From positions 1 through 52,222 of the forward strand of contig DAOQQF010000004.1 in the NCBI GenBank assembly GCA_035333525.1: a stretch of DNA of 52,222 bases. Direction: 5' to 3'. Source of the stretch: CALMFT01 sp035333525 (lineage in GTDB: Bacteria > Patescibacteriota > Gracilibacteria > Absconditabacterales > Absconditicoccaceae). The notes beneath the pieces were generated by a model. The model searched no databases and was not told the origin of the DNA. It worked only from the letters and a program-made list of their open reading frames with translations. This document shows, in pieces, positions 1 to 9,685 of the stretch; position 1 is the stretch's first letter, and the number at the start of each line of letters is the position of its first letter. The position numbers and the translations under genes were made by a program.

Positions 1-71
1 TCTCGGGATAAATATCCTCAGGAAGCTCGTCGAATGTGGATAATACAAGATCAAAGGGGTTTAAATATTCC
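1..71 (+). repeat. Repeat family A, copy 1 (truncated by window edge)
   Basis: This matches the middle third of the family seen at about 1989-2148, 6449-6706 and 49121-49289. Shared blocks are the TCTCGGGATAAATATCCT segment and the GGAAGCTCGTCGAATGTGGA segment. The left part lies outside the window. The 3' module (TTTTTCATGAATTGAGAG...CAGCTTCC) is missing here, and the copy runs straight into the hemW stop codon. Confidence 0.75.
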
Positions 72-1292
72 TTAATGTATGAGTTCAGAGATAATTCTAT
101 TGGCTAGATTATATCACTGATTGGTTAATTTAATGCCTCCATTATGTTGTATTAATAATCATTGTGACTCATATCGGCTACATTTGTTCTGTCGTCAAGA
201 AATAAGAAGAGACTTATATCATTCTATATTCTGAATTCAACCACTTCTTATACCAAGCATGAATTGTTCAAATAAGATTTCTTCTGGGGTTAATAGTATA
301 GTCTTTTTCTCATTCAATCGTTTATCTTTTATATAATCCCCAATTGATGAAATATTGGTATATCTTGTAATTTTTTGATGTGATCAAAAAATACATCATG
401 AAGCACTCGCGCCTATGCCAATATATGGTTTCATATTTCGATAAACCATATTATGGAGTGATTCTTTTCATGGAAGTGCGTAGTTACTGACCTCATATCT
501 TTTGTAGCCATATGATTGAACAGTATCAGATAACCATGTATATTCACTCATAATCTGTTCGTCATCTGGATTGATACATTGTTTCAAAATCTGCTTATTG
601 TGCAGATTTAATCATGATAGATGGAGTTGATGTCGTTTACTTCATGGAAATAGTTCGAGCATATAGAGACTAAAACTATCAAAGGTTTTACTCGCAACTA
701 GATCTTCAAAAAATTGTTTTTTTTTATCATTTCGTCATTTGGTTCAACTACGAGGATGATTCATACTCCCAAAAGCAATAAAATCTAGATTATAACAATT
801 GATAGCAGATTTGAGTGGTTGTAAGGAGCGTAAAAATCATTTGATCTGATTATAGGTGTATCATCTTCAAGATCATTCCAGTATGTCATCATCAAAGGTT
901 TGAATCCCAAATGAGTATCTTACTCTCATCATCTGAGCATATCTTTGATTGCACGATCTTATAAAATCTAACACTTCATCAAAAGGATCTGGATTAAGCT
1001 CAATAGAAATTTCTTCTAATGACTCACTATTCCAAACCTGTATAATATGATCGATTAATCCAAATATATGGTCTTTCCCAATACTCAAAGGTGTTCCTCC
1101 TCCAAGATATATTGTTTTGATTTCTTGATGTTCCATTGTCTTACTCCAATGATCTATTTCACGATGTAAAGTTAGAACATACTCATTGATGAGATTGGCT
1201 TGAAAGTTGGGATGATTTTGTTGTACTACAAAAAAGTTACAATAGTCGCACTTATTAGTACAAAAAGGAATATGAATATAAGCTGATATCAT
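72..1292 (-). CDS. hemW: HemW-like radical SAM protein (oxygen-independent coproporphyrinogen oxidase-like)
   Basis: 406 residues in code 25. The N-terminus carries the radical-SAM cluster motif CX3CX2C (C11, C15, C18) directly after the typical YIHIPFC start. It is followed by YLGGGTP, the SAM-binding glycine motif, and then ELNPDP and SFGIQTFDD, all hallmarks of the HemN/HemW family. The family binds a [4Fe-4S] cluster and SAM; HemW proper is a haem chaperone rather than an oxidase, and no haem genes are visible here. Glycines just after the FGIQTFDDDILE segment are encoded by TGA, so standard-code reading stops at 873. The end resembles other HemW proteins (GYNLANRIISELIH). Start ATG sits 24 bp from the divergent CAP gene. 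HemW is favoured over HemN by the short N-terminus and lack of the extra HemN domain; the exact function is inferred. Confidence 0.9.
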
Positions 1293-1316
1293 TACTCATC
1301 TACTATCATTTTTACT

Positions 1317-1988
1317 ATGAAAATCAAGCTTACTCTTATCTGTATAAGTTCTTTACTGATTCAGCTATCTCTCTTATGAGGTTTGATTGGGTATTGTTTC
1401 ACTCCTATTGACCTTGATGTATTTCAAAAGCACTGGATTGATCAAGTAAATTCATTGAGGGGGTCATCATGATTGACGTGATATACTTTGGATAGTGGTC
1501 TATCCAAGGCCGCACAATCATGGTCAGAGTACTCATCAAGTATCGGTTCTATCTCTCATTCAAAGTTTGGTTCTAAACTCTACTATGATTATAAGCTCAT
1601 TCAACGTTATGTAGAAGAACAAGGAGTTGTATTTGGGAGTAAACCATGAACTAAGGTAGTAGAAAATATTTGACGATGAACAGTGCGTTGTCCCAAAACA
1701 GGAGATTGCACTTCCAATCTTATTAATGCTACTAATACAACATGGAAGTTTTTTGTCAATGAAAAATGAAAACAATATGCACCACACTACAAGTCAATGA
1801 TGAGTGCTCATTATACTCATGCTTGATTTTGAGTAACAATTGACCACTCTCTAGGAAAGTATTACTTCACTGCTTATTATAGTATACCACTGAGTTGATA
1901 CTGAGCTATTTCGATTACAAAACCTTCTGTCACAAAATCTCATTCATTTCGTACTACCAAAAGACTCACTATTCCTAAGGGACCTTAG
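1317..1988 (+). CDS. CAP/SCP-domain secreted protein
   Basis: 223 residues. The first about 28 residues form a hydrophobic signal or anchor segment (KIKLTLICISSLLIQLSLL) followed by a Gly-Gly turn. The rest fits the CAP (SCP/PR-1-like) fold: LSKAAQSWSEYSSS and the SHSK histidine early, then TTWKFF, the block HYKSMMSAHYTHAGFGVT with its histidines, and finally GKYYFTAYYS. In CAP proteins such histidines and acidic residues line a cleft; bacterial members are extracellular with mostly unknown activity. Two Cys (VRCPKTGDC) could pair. Many glycines are TGA, so the gene is native to this code. It is transcribed away from hemW and ends inside the first bases of repeat family A copy 2. Family call is from motif order only. 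Confidence 0.75.
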
Positions 1989-2148
1989 AAAATAAGTAAC
2001 ATAAAACAAAGTTTTATGATTACGACATCGAAGAGATATCTTTGGGAAGCTCGTCGAATGCGGATAATACAAGATAAAAGGGTTTAATATTATATGTAGT
2101 ATATGTAGTTTTTCATGAATCGAGAGTTTTTCCCCACCTTCCCTAAAT
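1989..2148 (+). repeat. Repeat family A, copy 2
   Basis: About 160 bp beginning AATAAGTAACATAAAAC, running through TGATTACGACAT, GGAAGCTCGTCGAATG and TTTTTCATGAATCGAGAG, and ending CCTTCCCTAAATA. It starts immediately after the TAG of the CAP gene. It lacks the TCCCGAAGTCTCGGGA hairpin present in copies 3 and 4. Confidence 0.85.
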
Positions 2149-2207
2149 AATAGTAATAGTTGCTCATCCTTTGTTTTTGTTACTTTATCTTTTTTTTATC
2201 TACCTCT

Positions 2208-2213
2208 TATAAT
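2208..2213 (+). promoter_or_regulatory. -10 box of beta-propeller gene (leaderless-type)
   Basis: A perfect TATAAT lies only 5 nt upstream of the ATG at 2219. With the usual 6-8 nt from -10 to the transcription start, the mRNA would begin at or within a base or two of the start codon. No Shine-Dalgarno is present and no clear -35 is seen at 17 bp. Confidence 0.5.
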
Positions 2214-2218
2214 CTATA

Positions 2219-4459
2219 ATGAAAAAAATTATTTTCCTACTTTTAGTGATTATTTTATCAACATCATCAATTAGTTCTTTTGCAACAAGTTCTACACAGT
2301 TGGGGACTCTTTCTTCAAGTATAACTACCTCTACGCCAGGTGGTACAGGCTTAGTTATTGATGACTCATTAGTCAATGCTGTTGAACAGCAATCTCAAAC
2401 CGATTTGCTTAAAGAGTTACAAGATGCCAAGAATAGTCTTACATTAACAAAAGCAAAAAGTTGCGAAGATTTTGATAGTGTACTGACCAAATGGATTGAA
2501 AAAAATAAAGAGTATTTCTCTCAATGATGATGAGGGTACTATGGTAGACCAATGCCAATTGATGGCGTTGCAGTGATGGAAGATTCTACATCAGCTACAG
2601 CAATCTCTGCCAAACAATTAGATGGTGTATGAGGTGCATGATCACCAGATTTTTCTGCAACCAATGTCCAAAAGGCATGAATTGATGAACCTGATATTAT
2701 CAAAAATGATGGTCAGTATATCTATTATGTTAATAATGCAAAAAAACTTCTTTATATTCTCAAGTGACCTTATAATTGAACAACCCTGGATATGGGATTG
2801 GTTAATGTGGTCAAAGTTATTAGATTACCTAAAACATACAATACATCAGATCTCTTGATACAAGGAAATAAACTCGTATTGGTGGCAACCAGATATTTGG
2901 ATCGTCCGTGGAATAGTAATACCTCTTTTTATGATAGAAATGCAAGAGTAAGTGTAGTGGTTTTTGATACTACTGATAAAACAAAACCCACTATTGCTAG
3001 ATTACTTGATTTTGCTGGTCAACTTCAAGATAGCAGATTAACCAATGGTAAACTTTATATTGTTTCAAATCTTTACTTTAATCGAGGTCCAATTTATTGG
3101 ATTATGAATGAAAAAAAACAACTTGATGATATTATTTCTCCAGCATCATTGATACCTTCATGAGTTGAGGCAGTGAGAAAAATAACCGGCAAACTGGATA
3201 AGCATGTTATTAAACCAGATTGTTCTACAATTGAATATGTGCTTCCTGAAAAGCCACAGGATTTCTCACCTAATGTATGAATTATCCATGCTATCGATAT
3301 TGTTTCAGATGCTAATGCTCACACTAGTATGTTTTATGGTAATGCATGACAAATTCATCTTTCTAGTAAGTCGCTCTATATAGTTAGTCCTATTTCATTA
3401 TGAAATTATCCAACCCCATGTCCTATTAATGCAAGATGTATTATGCCATTGATTTGGAGAGTTCCTGATAATTTTTCTATGATTCATAAATATACTCTCA
3501 ATGAAGGTAAACCATTCTATAGTGATACGGCTGTGGTAAAGGGTGATCTTCTTAATCAATACAGTATGGATGAAGATGATAAAGGAAATTTTAGAATTCT
3601 TACAAGAAATCGAAATCCTCAATTAGCTACCCATGTATGGAAGTTAAATTCATCACTTCAGCATGATTCTCAGCTTCTTAATATTGAACCAGGAGAAGAC
3701 TTCAAGGCAAGTAGATATATAGGAGATAAGCTTTATTTGGTAACTTTTCAGCAAATTGATCCACTTTTTGTCATTGATATGGCTACTAAACCTACTATTT
3801 TGGGAGAACTAAAAATACCATGATTTAGTCAATATCTTCATCCTTATAGTCCATTAACCAATGGTAAACAGCTTCTCATAGGATTGGGAGTAGATACTCA
3901 AGAAAAGGACGGTAGAGTCACTACGAATGGATTAAAGCTGGATCTTTATGAGATCAATTATAATCAGAAAGATGCCAATGGATCTATTAGCATCAAACAA
4001 CTTCACACCAAAACTATTTGATGAAAGGGTAGTTGGTCTGAATCTTTGGAAAACCCCAGAACATTTGTTTATAATGAAAAAACAAAGAAGTTATTACTTC
4101 CTATGATTGCTCAAGATGAGATAGAAAAAAAAACTTGTCAAAAGGATTATTATGGTCAGGAGTATTGTTATCCTACAATGTCTTATAATACCACTTTTGC
4201 AGGTCTCAAAACATTTATGCTGGATACTACATCCGGTATTACTGAACTAGCCAGTAAGGACTATAAAGATCAGATTATCTCATATCTTAAAGCAAATAAT
4301 CAATACTATGGTAGCGAGTGGAATAATTTTGGTTTAGATCAACGACAATATATGTGATTGTGAAATAGAGCTTGATATATAGGAGATACTTCATATTTTA
4401 TAAATAATGCTTTTGCTGATTTCATAACCTCCAAAGAAACCAAGATGATTAAGTTTTAG
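2219..4459 (+). CDS. Secreted beta-propeller domain protein (COG4880-like)
   Basis: 746 residues. Signal peptide at 1-22 (MKKIIFLLLVIILSTSSISSFA). A Ser/Thr-rich linker and a short helical stretch follow, then the signature SATNVQKAGIDEPDIIKNDGQ and YIYYVNN, which I associate with the secreted C-terminal beta-propeller family (Beta_propel, distantly WD40-like). Repeated blade-like strands follow (GNKLVLVATR, GKLYIVSN, SLYIVSP, DKLYLVTF, DPLFVIDM). A conserved pair GEDFKASRYIGDKLYLV...DPLFVIDMATKP is typical of the family. The role of the family is unknown; it is probably extracellular or periplasmic. TGA-Gly clusters occur at 2525-2536. It stands alone after a TATAAT box and is followed 41 bp later by a small membrane protein. 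Confidence 0.85.
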
Positions 4460-4500
4460 TCTTCTATATTTTCGCTTATTTCTTTTATTTTTTCCTTATT

Positions 4501-4737
4501 ATGATGTTAGATCAGATTCTGGTAGTAGCAAAAACTATCACAACACTGTTACTGCCTCTTGTTCTTATTATACTTCTTGTGTTGTCCTTTATTTCATTAC
4601 AGATCTTAACTAAGATAAATAAAACAGCATGAGCGGTAAAAGAAACAACTTTTATGGTTAATAACTTGGTTCAAACTTCATTTGGCGCTTTGGCTTGATT
4701 TCTCATGAGTCTCTTTGATAATAAAAAAAAATCATAG
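4501..4737 (+). CDS. Small single-pass membrane protein
   Basis: 78 residues. One long hydrophobic segment at about 14-36 (LLLPLVLIILLVLSF) is followed by a polar helix (QILTKINKTAGAVKET) and a Lys-rich tail. A second weaker hydrophobic stretch (SFGALAGFLMSLF) lies near the C-terminus. Two glycines are TGA. The layout resembles small phage-holin-like or YtxH-type membrane proteins, but I do not recognise a family. It is followed directly by the tRNA gene. Confidence 0.65.
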
Positions 4738-4747
4738 AGATTTCTGT

Positions 4748-4820
4748 AAAAAGATAGTGTCAATGGTTAGCATAACGGTCTCCGAAGCCGTTGGTCTGGG
4801 TTCGACCCCCAGTCTTTTTG
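4748..4820 (+). tRNA. tRNA-Arg (anticodon CCG)
   Basis: 73 nt fold into a cloverleaf: acceptor AAAAAGA/TCTTTTT, D-stem GTGT/GCAT, anticodon stem ACGGT/GCCGT with loop CTCCGAA (anticodon CCG), 4-nt variable loop TGGT, T-stem CTGGG/CCCAG with loop TTCGACC, discriminator G. CCA is not encoded, so it must be added by the CCA-adding enzyme, whose gene is also in this window. The weak A/T acceptor stem is notable. It would read CGG arginine codons. Confidence 0.9.
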
Positions 4821-4841
4821 AATGATAAAATTCTCTATGTA

Positions 4842-5324
4842 TTATATGTTGATACTGCTTTTTGTGATGCTCAAAATAAGTTGTACAATGCCCAATGATG
4901 CAAGTCCTATGAGAATCCCTAAAAGTGCATAGATAATTATTGATCTTGCTTTTTTTTGTTTGTTGGCATCACCAAATGCTAAGATATGACTAATACCTCA
5001 AAAAATAATAATTGATACACTGATTCCAATCATTACTCTGAGTATAAGTTTAGTAAATCTTATAAGATAAGGTTCTTTAGTTGTTGACTCTATTTTACCG
5101 TTAGCTAGTTCTATTTCAGTAGTTTTATTAAATACCTGTCATCAGACCGCATTTTTATCATTTCAGGGATTAACTATAGTATCGTATCTTTTTGCTTCAT
5201 CAAATGCTTGGTTTAATAGATCATTGTTAGCAAAACTATTTGAGTGTAAAAACAAAAATCCTCATAAAAAAGTCATGAGGAAGAGTATGATTGATGGTAA
5301 TGATATAAGACGATTGATGATCAT
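4842..5324 (-). CDS. T4SS-pilin-like membrane protein
   Basis: 160 residues. Signal-like hydrophobic N-terminus (about 8-32, ending SNSFA), a polar middle, and two C-terminal membrane helices at about 96-114 (LILRVMIGISVSIIIFGGIS) and 127-150 (IIIYALLGILIGLASLGIVQL), joined by the loop FGDANKQKKARS. This helix-loop-helix with a short basic loop is the pattern of the VirB2/TrbC-like pilin family that is common in CPR genomes (bacterial T4SS pilin). Such proteins usually form or line a pilus or channel, but no VirB ATPase is seen nearby. It lies 14 bp downstream of the coiled-coil gene, probably in one operon. Several conserved glycines are TGA. Confidence 0.65.
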
Positions 5325-5338
5325 AAAAATAGAGTGTG

Positions 5339-5758
5339 CTAAATTTGAGTAAGTAATGAATCAGCTTGTTCGGTATCTTGTGCAGTTTGTATCTGTTCTT
5401 GTTGTTTAACCGCTGCAGTTTGCATATTTTGATTCATTTGTTGTCGTTTCATAAGATATTTTTTTTTGATTTCAGTTTTTTTTTCTTCATAATTTTGTTG
5501 TATTTCAAGTAATTTAGCTTTTTCTCTGGTAAGAATATCATTGAGTCTATTGATCTGTTCATCATTCATTACTGGTAAAAGATCAAACCATGACTGCCTT
5601 TCTTCTTGAGTATCAATACTTTTTGAGTTAAGTATGAGGGTTATTAGTTCAGTCATATTTTGGATAAATGCCACAGGAATAGTAAATTGACCTGCTATTT
5701 CCCATAGATCTTGAGGAAGATACTTTTTGATGTATTCAAGTTGTTGTGCAGTAACCAT
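5339..5758 (-). CDS. Coiled-coil protein of unknown function
   Basis: 139 residues. The N-terminal half is a compact helical region (QQLEYIKKYLPQDLWEIAGQF). Residues about 80-125 are strongly charged and Gln-rich (EKAKLLEIQQNYEEKKTEIK, then KQQEQIQTAQDTEQ), predicting a long coiled coil. There is no signal peptide, so it is cytoplasmic unless exported otherwise. It has almost no glycine, so it is readable in either code. It may be co-transcribed with the pilin-like gene 14 bp downstream. Similar short coiled-coil proteins sit near pilin genes in CPR genomes, but I cannot assign a function. Confidence 0.75.
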   Translation of the reverse strand: MVTAQQLEYIKKYLPQDLWEIAGQFTIPVAFIQNMTELITLILNSKSIDTQEERQSWFDLLPVMNDEQINRLNDILTREKAKLLEIQQNYEEKKTEIKKKYLMKRQQMNQNMQTAAVKQQEQIQTAQDTEQADSLLTQI

Positions 5759-5812
5759 AGAGTAATAATGTATATGATGTAAAAAGTTTTTTAATTATTA
5801 TTTTTTTTGAAA

Positions 5813-6418
5813 CTATTTTGTAATAAGTCTTTGTTTAATGTGTCTCCATAATTCTTTTTGATGTGGTGACTCTAGTATATCCAAAATTATTTCTGTGTCA
5901 AATTTTCCAACTCCAATAATAAATGGATCATGAGATTTAAAATTGACAGTTTTAGTATTGAGTATGAGATGATACCAGATATAATGTCTATATGATTGAT
6001 GATAATCTGAATATCCATCATATGATCATATCTCGCCTATTAATCTTACATTATTTTCTTCTATTCCTATCTCTTTTTTTATTCATCTCCATAGTGTTTG
6101 TTTATAGTTTTCATCATGTTGTTGCTGTCATTTAGGAAATCATCGTCATGTGTCTTTATGATGTACAAGTATAATTTGATTGTCTGTTGTTTGAATAATT
6201 CATCATACAGTAATACCTGATATTATTTTTGTTTCTTCTAAATCCGAAAGAAGTGTTTCGGCTTGTATATCGTCTTTGAGGATTTTGGTGCTATATGTCT
6301 TGTCAATTTCAGCTAATTTTGTACTTGCTTGCTTAATTGCTTTTTGTTGTTGACGCAAAAGCCAGGCTGGTGTTCTGGATCTTCTTCATCCACTAAATGA
6401 TCACATTGTGTCTGACAT
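5813..6418 (-). CDS. Nudix-fold hydrolase-like protein with degenerate Nudix box
   Basis: 201 residues. A Lys-rich helical N-terminus (about 20-60) precedes a Nudix-like domain: ISGITVGGII, the strand NQIILVHH, then GFPKG and the Nudix helix GQQQHDENYKQTLWRGIKKE IGI. Compared with the consensus GX5EX7REUXEEXGU, the first Glu and the Arg are kept. The Glu after Arg is Gly (TGA-coded) and one of the paired Glu is Lys, so metal-dependent catalysis may be weak or altered. The downstream HYIWYHLIL strand and a late helix fit the fold. Nudix enzymes hydrolyse nucleoside diphosphate-X compounds; the substrate here is unknown. The start is the only ATG before the conserved region. Confidence 0.7.
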
Positions 6419-6448
6419 CAGTTTGTTTTGCGTACATTAATAAAGGAA

Positions 6449-6706
6449 CCTTGAGAAATTAAGTAACATAAAACGAAGTGTTATGATTACGACATGGAAG
6501 AGGTCCCGAAGTCTCGGGATAAAATTTCTCAGTTTATCTGCCACATGGTAGAGAATTTATTCGCCCATGGAGAAGCTCGTCAAAATGAGCATTTTACCCG
6601 CTGGAGACTGGGCTTTTCCGATGGAGGTGGTTCTACAAGACTAAAGTATTTACTATTATAGATGGTTTTTCATGAATTGAGAGTTTTTACCCCAGCTTCC
6701 TTAAAT
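6449..6706 (+). repeat. Repeat family A, copy 3 (longest copy)
   Basis: It begins near TTGAGAAATTAAGTAACATA and contains GAAGTGTTATGATTACGACATGGAAGAGG, the hairpin TCCCGAAGTCTCGGGA and GGAGAAGCTCGTC. It ends TTTTTCATGAATTGAGAG..CCCAGCTTCCTTAAATA. An extra insert of about 90 bp, absent from copies 2 and 4, holds further inverted segments (for example GAGAAATT near the left end against AATTTCTC at about 6513). The TAA of tilS lies inside its right end. Confidence 0.85.
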
Positions 6707-7870
6707 ATTTTTACTGGCCAAAAGAAAATTCTCAATTAATAAGCTGCTAAGTAACTGATCATGTACTTTCCCATCGGTACTCATGGGTACACATTTTCTA
6801 AGAAAGAACGGTATTTTTTTATTAATAAGATACTTATTGATTGATTTACCATGATAGGTGTCATGTTCAAGATCGACTAATCTGAGTTGATGATATTGAT
6901 ATGCATTATTGTATGATAACCAGAAAGATAGTATTTGTCAAATATTAAATAAGGTGTTTCATTGATACATATATATATGGTTATGACAGCATGCAAAAAT
7001 TCGACCATGAAGTGTCTTTGTTCCATGAGTTCATTGAGTTAAAAAGCTATAATAGTCATTCAAACGTGATGAGGTCATACCTTCATAGATATGGAACTCT
7101 TTACATAGTTTAGCGAACTGATCAATGGTGAGATTTTTTGACAGTATATGGAGATTGCTTATACCAAAATAATCAGGTAGATTAATTTTTTTAATAGGTA
7201 CCATAATATTGTCATACTCTTGTTCCCATTTTTTGAATTGATTATAATAATCCTGTTTTTGTGAAGATCATAGTTCTCCTATGTGTTGTCTTACTTTATT
7301 TCTCTTAGAGACTAAACTATCGAAATTAGTATGATCAATAATATAGGATAATCTTCTTGTATGACAAAAATCATTAATTTCTGATTTGGTATTTTCTAAA
7401 ATAGGTCTGAGTATCGTATATTGTTTTCTATGATCAATCATACGCATATTGATCTTACCAATTATATTACATCACCTTTCGGTATTGAGCATCAATGTCT
7501 CTATTCTATCATTAAGGTTATGACCTAAGATCAGCGTCTGACTATGAACTGTTTGTAAACAATCATAAAAAAAATGATGCCTAGCAATTCTTAAATCATG
7601 TTCTTTAGTTGATATTCATTTGTATGTTCAGATGAGAGAATGTTTGTATTGAGATTTTATATAATCTGCTTCTTCACTAGATTCTAAGCGCATATTATGA
7701 TTGAAATATGCTATGATAATCTGATCGGTAGACCATCACTGTGTTTCATAAAATGATTTAATAAGATAGTATGTTGCCGTACTATCTGATCATCATGAAA
7801 AGCCTATCACCACTGTTTTATGTCATAGTCATGAGAGATAATTTTGAATTGATGATGATAATACTATCAT
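6701..7870 (-). CDS. tilS: tRNA(Ile)-lysidine synthetase
   Basis: 389 residues. The PP-loop ATP-binding motif SGGSDS is at 25-30; its two glycines are TGA TGA codons, one of the clearest proofs of the recoding. Further family marks are AYFNHNMR (about 54-61), TLILGHNLNDRIET (about 107-120), RPILENTKSEI and HTNFDS followed by RNKVR. The C-terminus has the INKKIPFFLRKCVPM type of end. TilS makes lysidine at C34 of tRNA-Ile(CAU) so that it reads AUA, a frequent codon in AT-rich genomes. The start ATG overlaps the ruvX TAG by 7 nt, which implies translational coupling. The stop lies inside repeat family A. Confidence 0.93.
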
Positions 7871-8283
7871 TGTGGATTGTTTTGTACTCAATAATCAGAA
7901 TTGATAAATCTTTCGATGAGTTCCATAGCGCTTAGTGTATCATGAGCTGAATGTTTGCCGCTAACTCCAGTACGAGCTTGAGCTTGTATGCTGGTGTAGT
8001 TTTCATCAATACGAAGTATGGTTCCCTCATACATTGTTTGAAGAGTTTTAATAAAGTGATCTATGTGTGATCTCATGAGTTCGTGTTTGGGGTATCCTAT
8101 CAAAATAGTTGTTGGTCTTCTTTCTCAAATCAGTCCCATCAGCGAAAACCGCATCATACCATTATTATCTATATTACCCAATGGTAGAGGAATCGATCAT
8201 GTCCATAGTCCCAATCCAAGGGTTTTTGTGCCATAGTCAATGCTAAGATATGTTCATTGTTCTGAATTATGAGTTTTTTCCAT
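7864..8283 (-). CDS. ruvX: Holliday junction resolvase-like / pre-16S rRNA nuclease YqgF
   Basis: 139 residues, the usual size of the YqgF/RuvX family. The N-terminal RNase H-like strand TYLSIDYGTKTLGLGL holds the first catalytic Asp. The middle motif ILIGYPKH corresponds to the family's VGLP region, and SIQAQAR with the late HDTLSAMELIERF segment carries the last acidic residue. Enzymes of the family process the 16S rRNA 5' end and have been proposed as resolvases. The protein ends at TAG (7864-7866), running through a TGA at 7888-7890, and overlaps tilS. Confidence 0.88.
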
Positions 8284-8343
8284 TGTACAAAGGATCAAAA
8301 TAATTATGTTTTGGTTTATTTATACTAATTTTACTGTATTAAA

Positions 8344-9657
8344 ATGCAACAAAAACGTATTCTTATTCGCGATCTTAGTGCTCATTTTGACCAAACTATC
8401 ATGATACAATGATATATGCATGATTTTCGTAAGCTTGGTAAAATTGCTTTTTTAATTATGAGAGATAGATCATGACTGTGTCAGATTATTGTAGATACGC
8501 CAGATATGATTAATTTGTTTGATGGACTCTATCCAGGAAGTGTATTGGAGGTAGTATGAGTTCCTATTCTTGCACCAGGAAATAAACAATTTGGAATGGA
8601 GATTCAACACCCAATAATTCGTATTATTACACCATGTCATCATGTACATGGTATTGATATCTCTAAGCCTGATCTTAATTTAGATATTGAATCAATGATT
8701 GATAATAGGGTAGTGACCCTTAGACATCCAAAACAACAAGCAATTTTTAAGATTTCTTCAATAGTAGAAAAACATATGAGAGCTTATTTTGATATTCATG
8801 ATTTTACCCAAATAAATTCTCCTAAATTAATTTGATTTCCTACTGAATGAGGCGCAGAGGTGTTTGAATTAGATTACTTTGAAAAAAAAGCATATTTGGC
8901 TCAGAGTCCTCAATTTTACAAACAAATGATGGTACCAGTATTTGAAAGAGTGTATGAAATTGGGAAAGCATATAGGGCTGAAAAATCAAATAGTTCTAGA
9001 CATTTGACCGAGATTTTAATGCTTGATGTTGAGATGTGATTTATTTCATTTGATGAATTATTATTATTTATTACAGACTTTTTGAATACGGTTATTTGAC
9101 AGGTTCGAAAAGAATGAGAAGATATATTAAATCTTTTATGATCAATAAAACCATTACTACCAGAATCGTATCCACGTATCACTGTAAAGGATCTTCATGA
9201 ACTTTACTTCAAAGAAACATGACAAGATTGTAGGGCTGATTGAGATTTAAACTCTGCTGAGGAAAAACGAATTTGTGAATATAGTGCTCAATATCGATGA
9301 AGTGATGCCGTTATAGTAACTGCATTTCCTTGGTCAGAAGCAAAATTCTATCATATTCAGGACCCACTTGATCCAGAATCTACTCTTAGAGCAGATTTAT
9401 TGTTTCGTGGAGTTGAGATTGCTACTGTACCCATGAGGCAAACAAATTATGATATATTAGTACAACAGATTAAAGATAAATGATTTGATCCAACGAATCC
9501 ATGATTAATTGATTATCTTGATTCATTCAAATATGGCATGCCACCTGAGTGATGATTTGGTTTTGGTATTTCAAGACTCGTCCAAAAGATTATCTGATTA
9601 TCAAATATTAAAGAAGCAGAGTTATTCCCAAGGGATAGAAATAGACTTACTCCATAA
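8344..9657 (+). CDS. aspS: Aspartate-tRNA ligase, archaeal-type (likely Asp/Asn non-discriminating)
   Basis: 437 residues, the length of the short archaeal-type AspRS without the bacterial GAD insertion. An N-terminal OB-fold (about 1-100) holds IMIQGYMHDFRKLGKIAFL. The class II core has INSPKLIGFPTEGGAEVF (motif 1 region), LAQSPQFYKQMM, the Arg-bearing motif 2 (AYRAEKSNSSRHLTEILMLD, near 209-228) and motif 3 (PPEGGFGFGISRL, about 400-412). The region before motif 3 (KYGMPPEGG) is AspRS-like rather than AsnRS-like. Whether it also charges tRNA-Asn cannot be seen; gatCAB is not in the window. It is divergent from ruvX with 60 bp between and is followed 28 bp later by valS. Confidence 0.88.
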
Positions 9658-9685
9658 CTTATTTTCATTTTATAATAGTTGTTCA

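Noticed and set aside
4748..4820. tRNA-Gly(UCA), the expected UGA reader
   Set aside because: The anticodon loop CTCCGAA gives anticodon CCG, so this is tRNA-Arg; no UCA tRNA is seen in the window.
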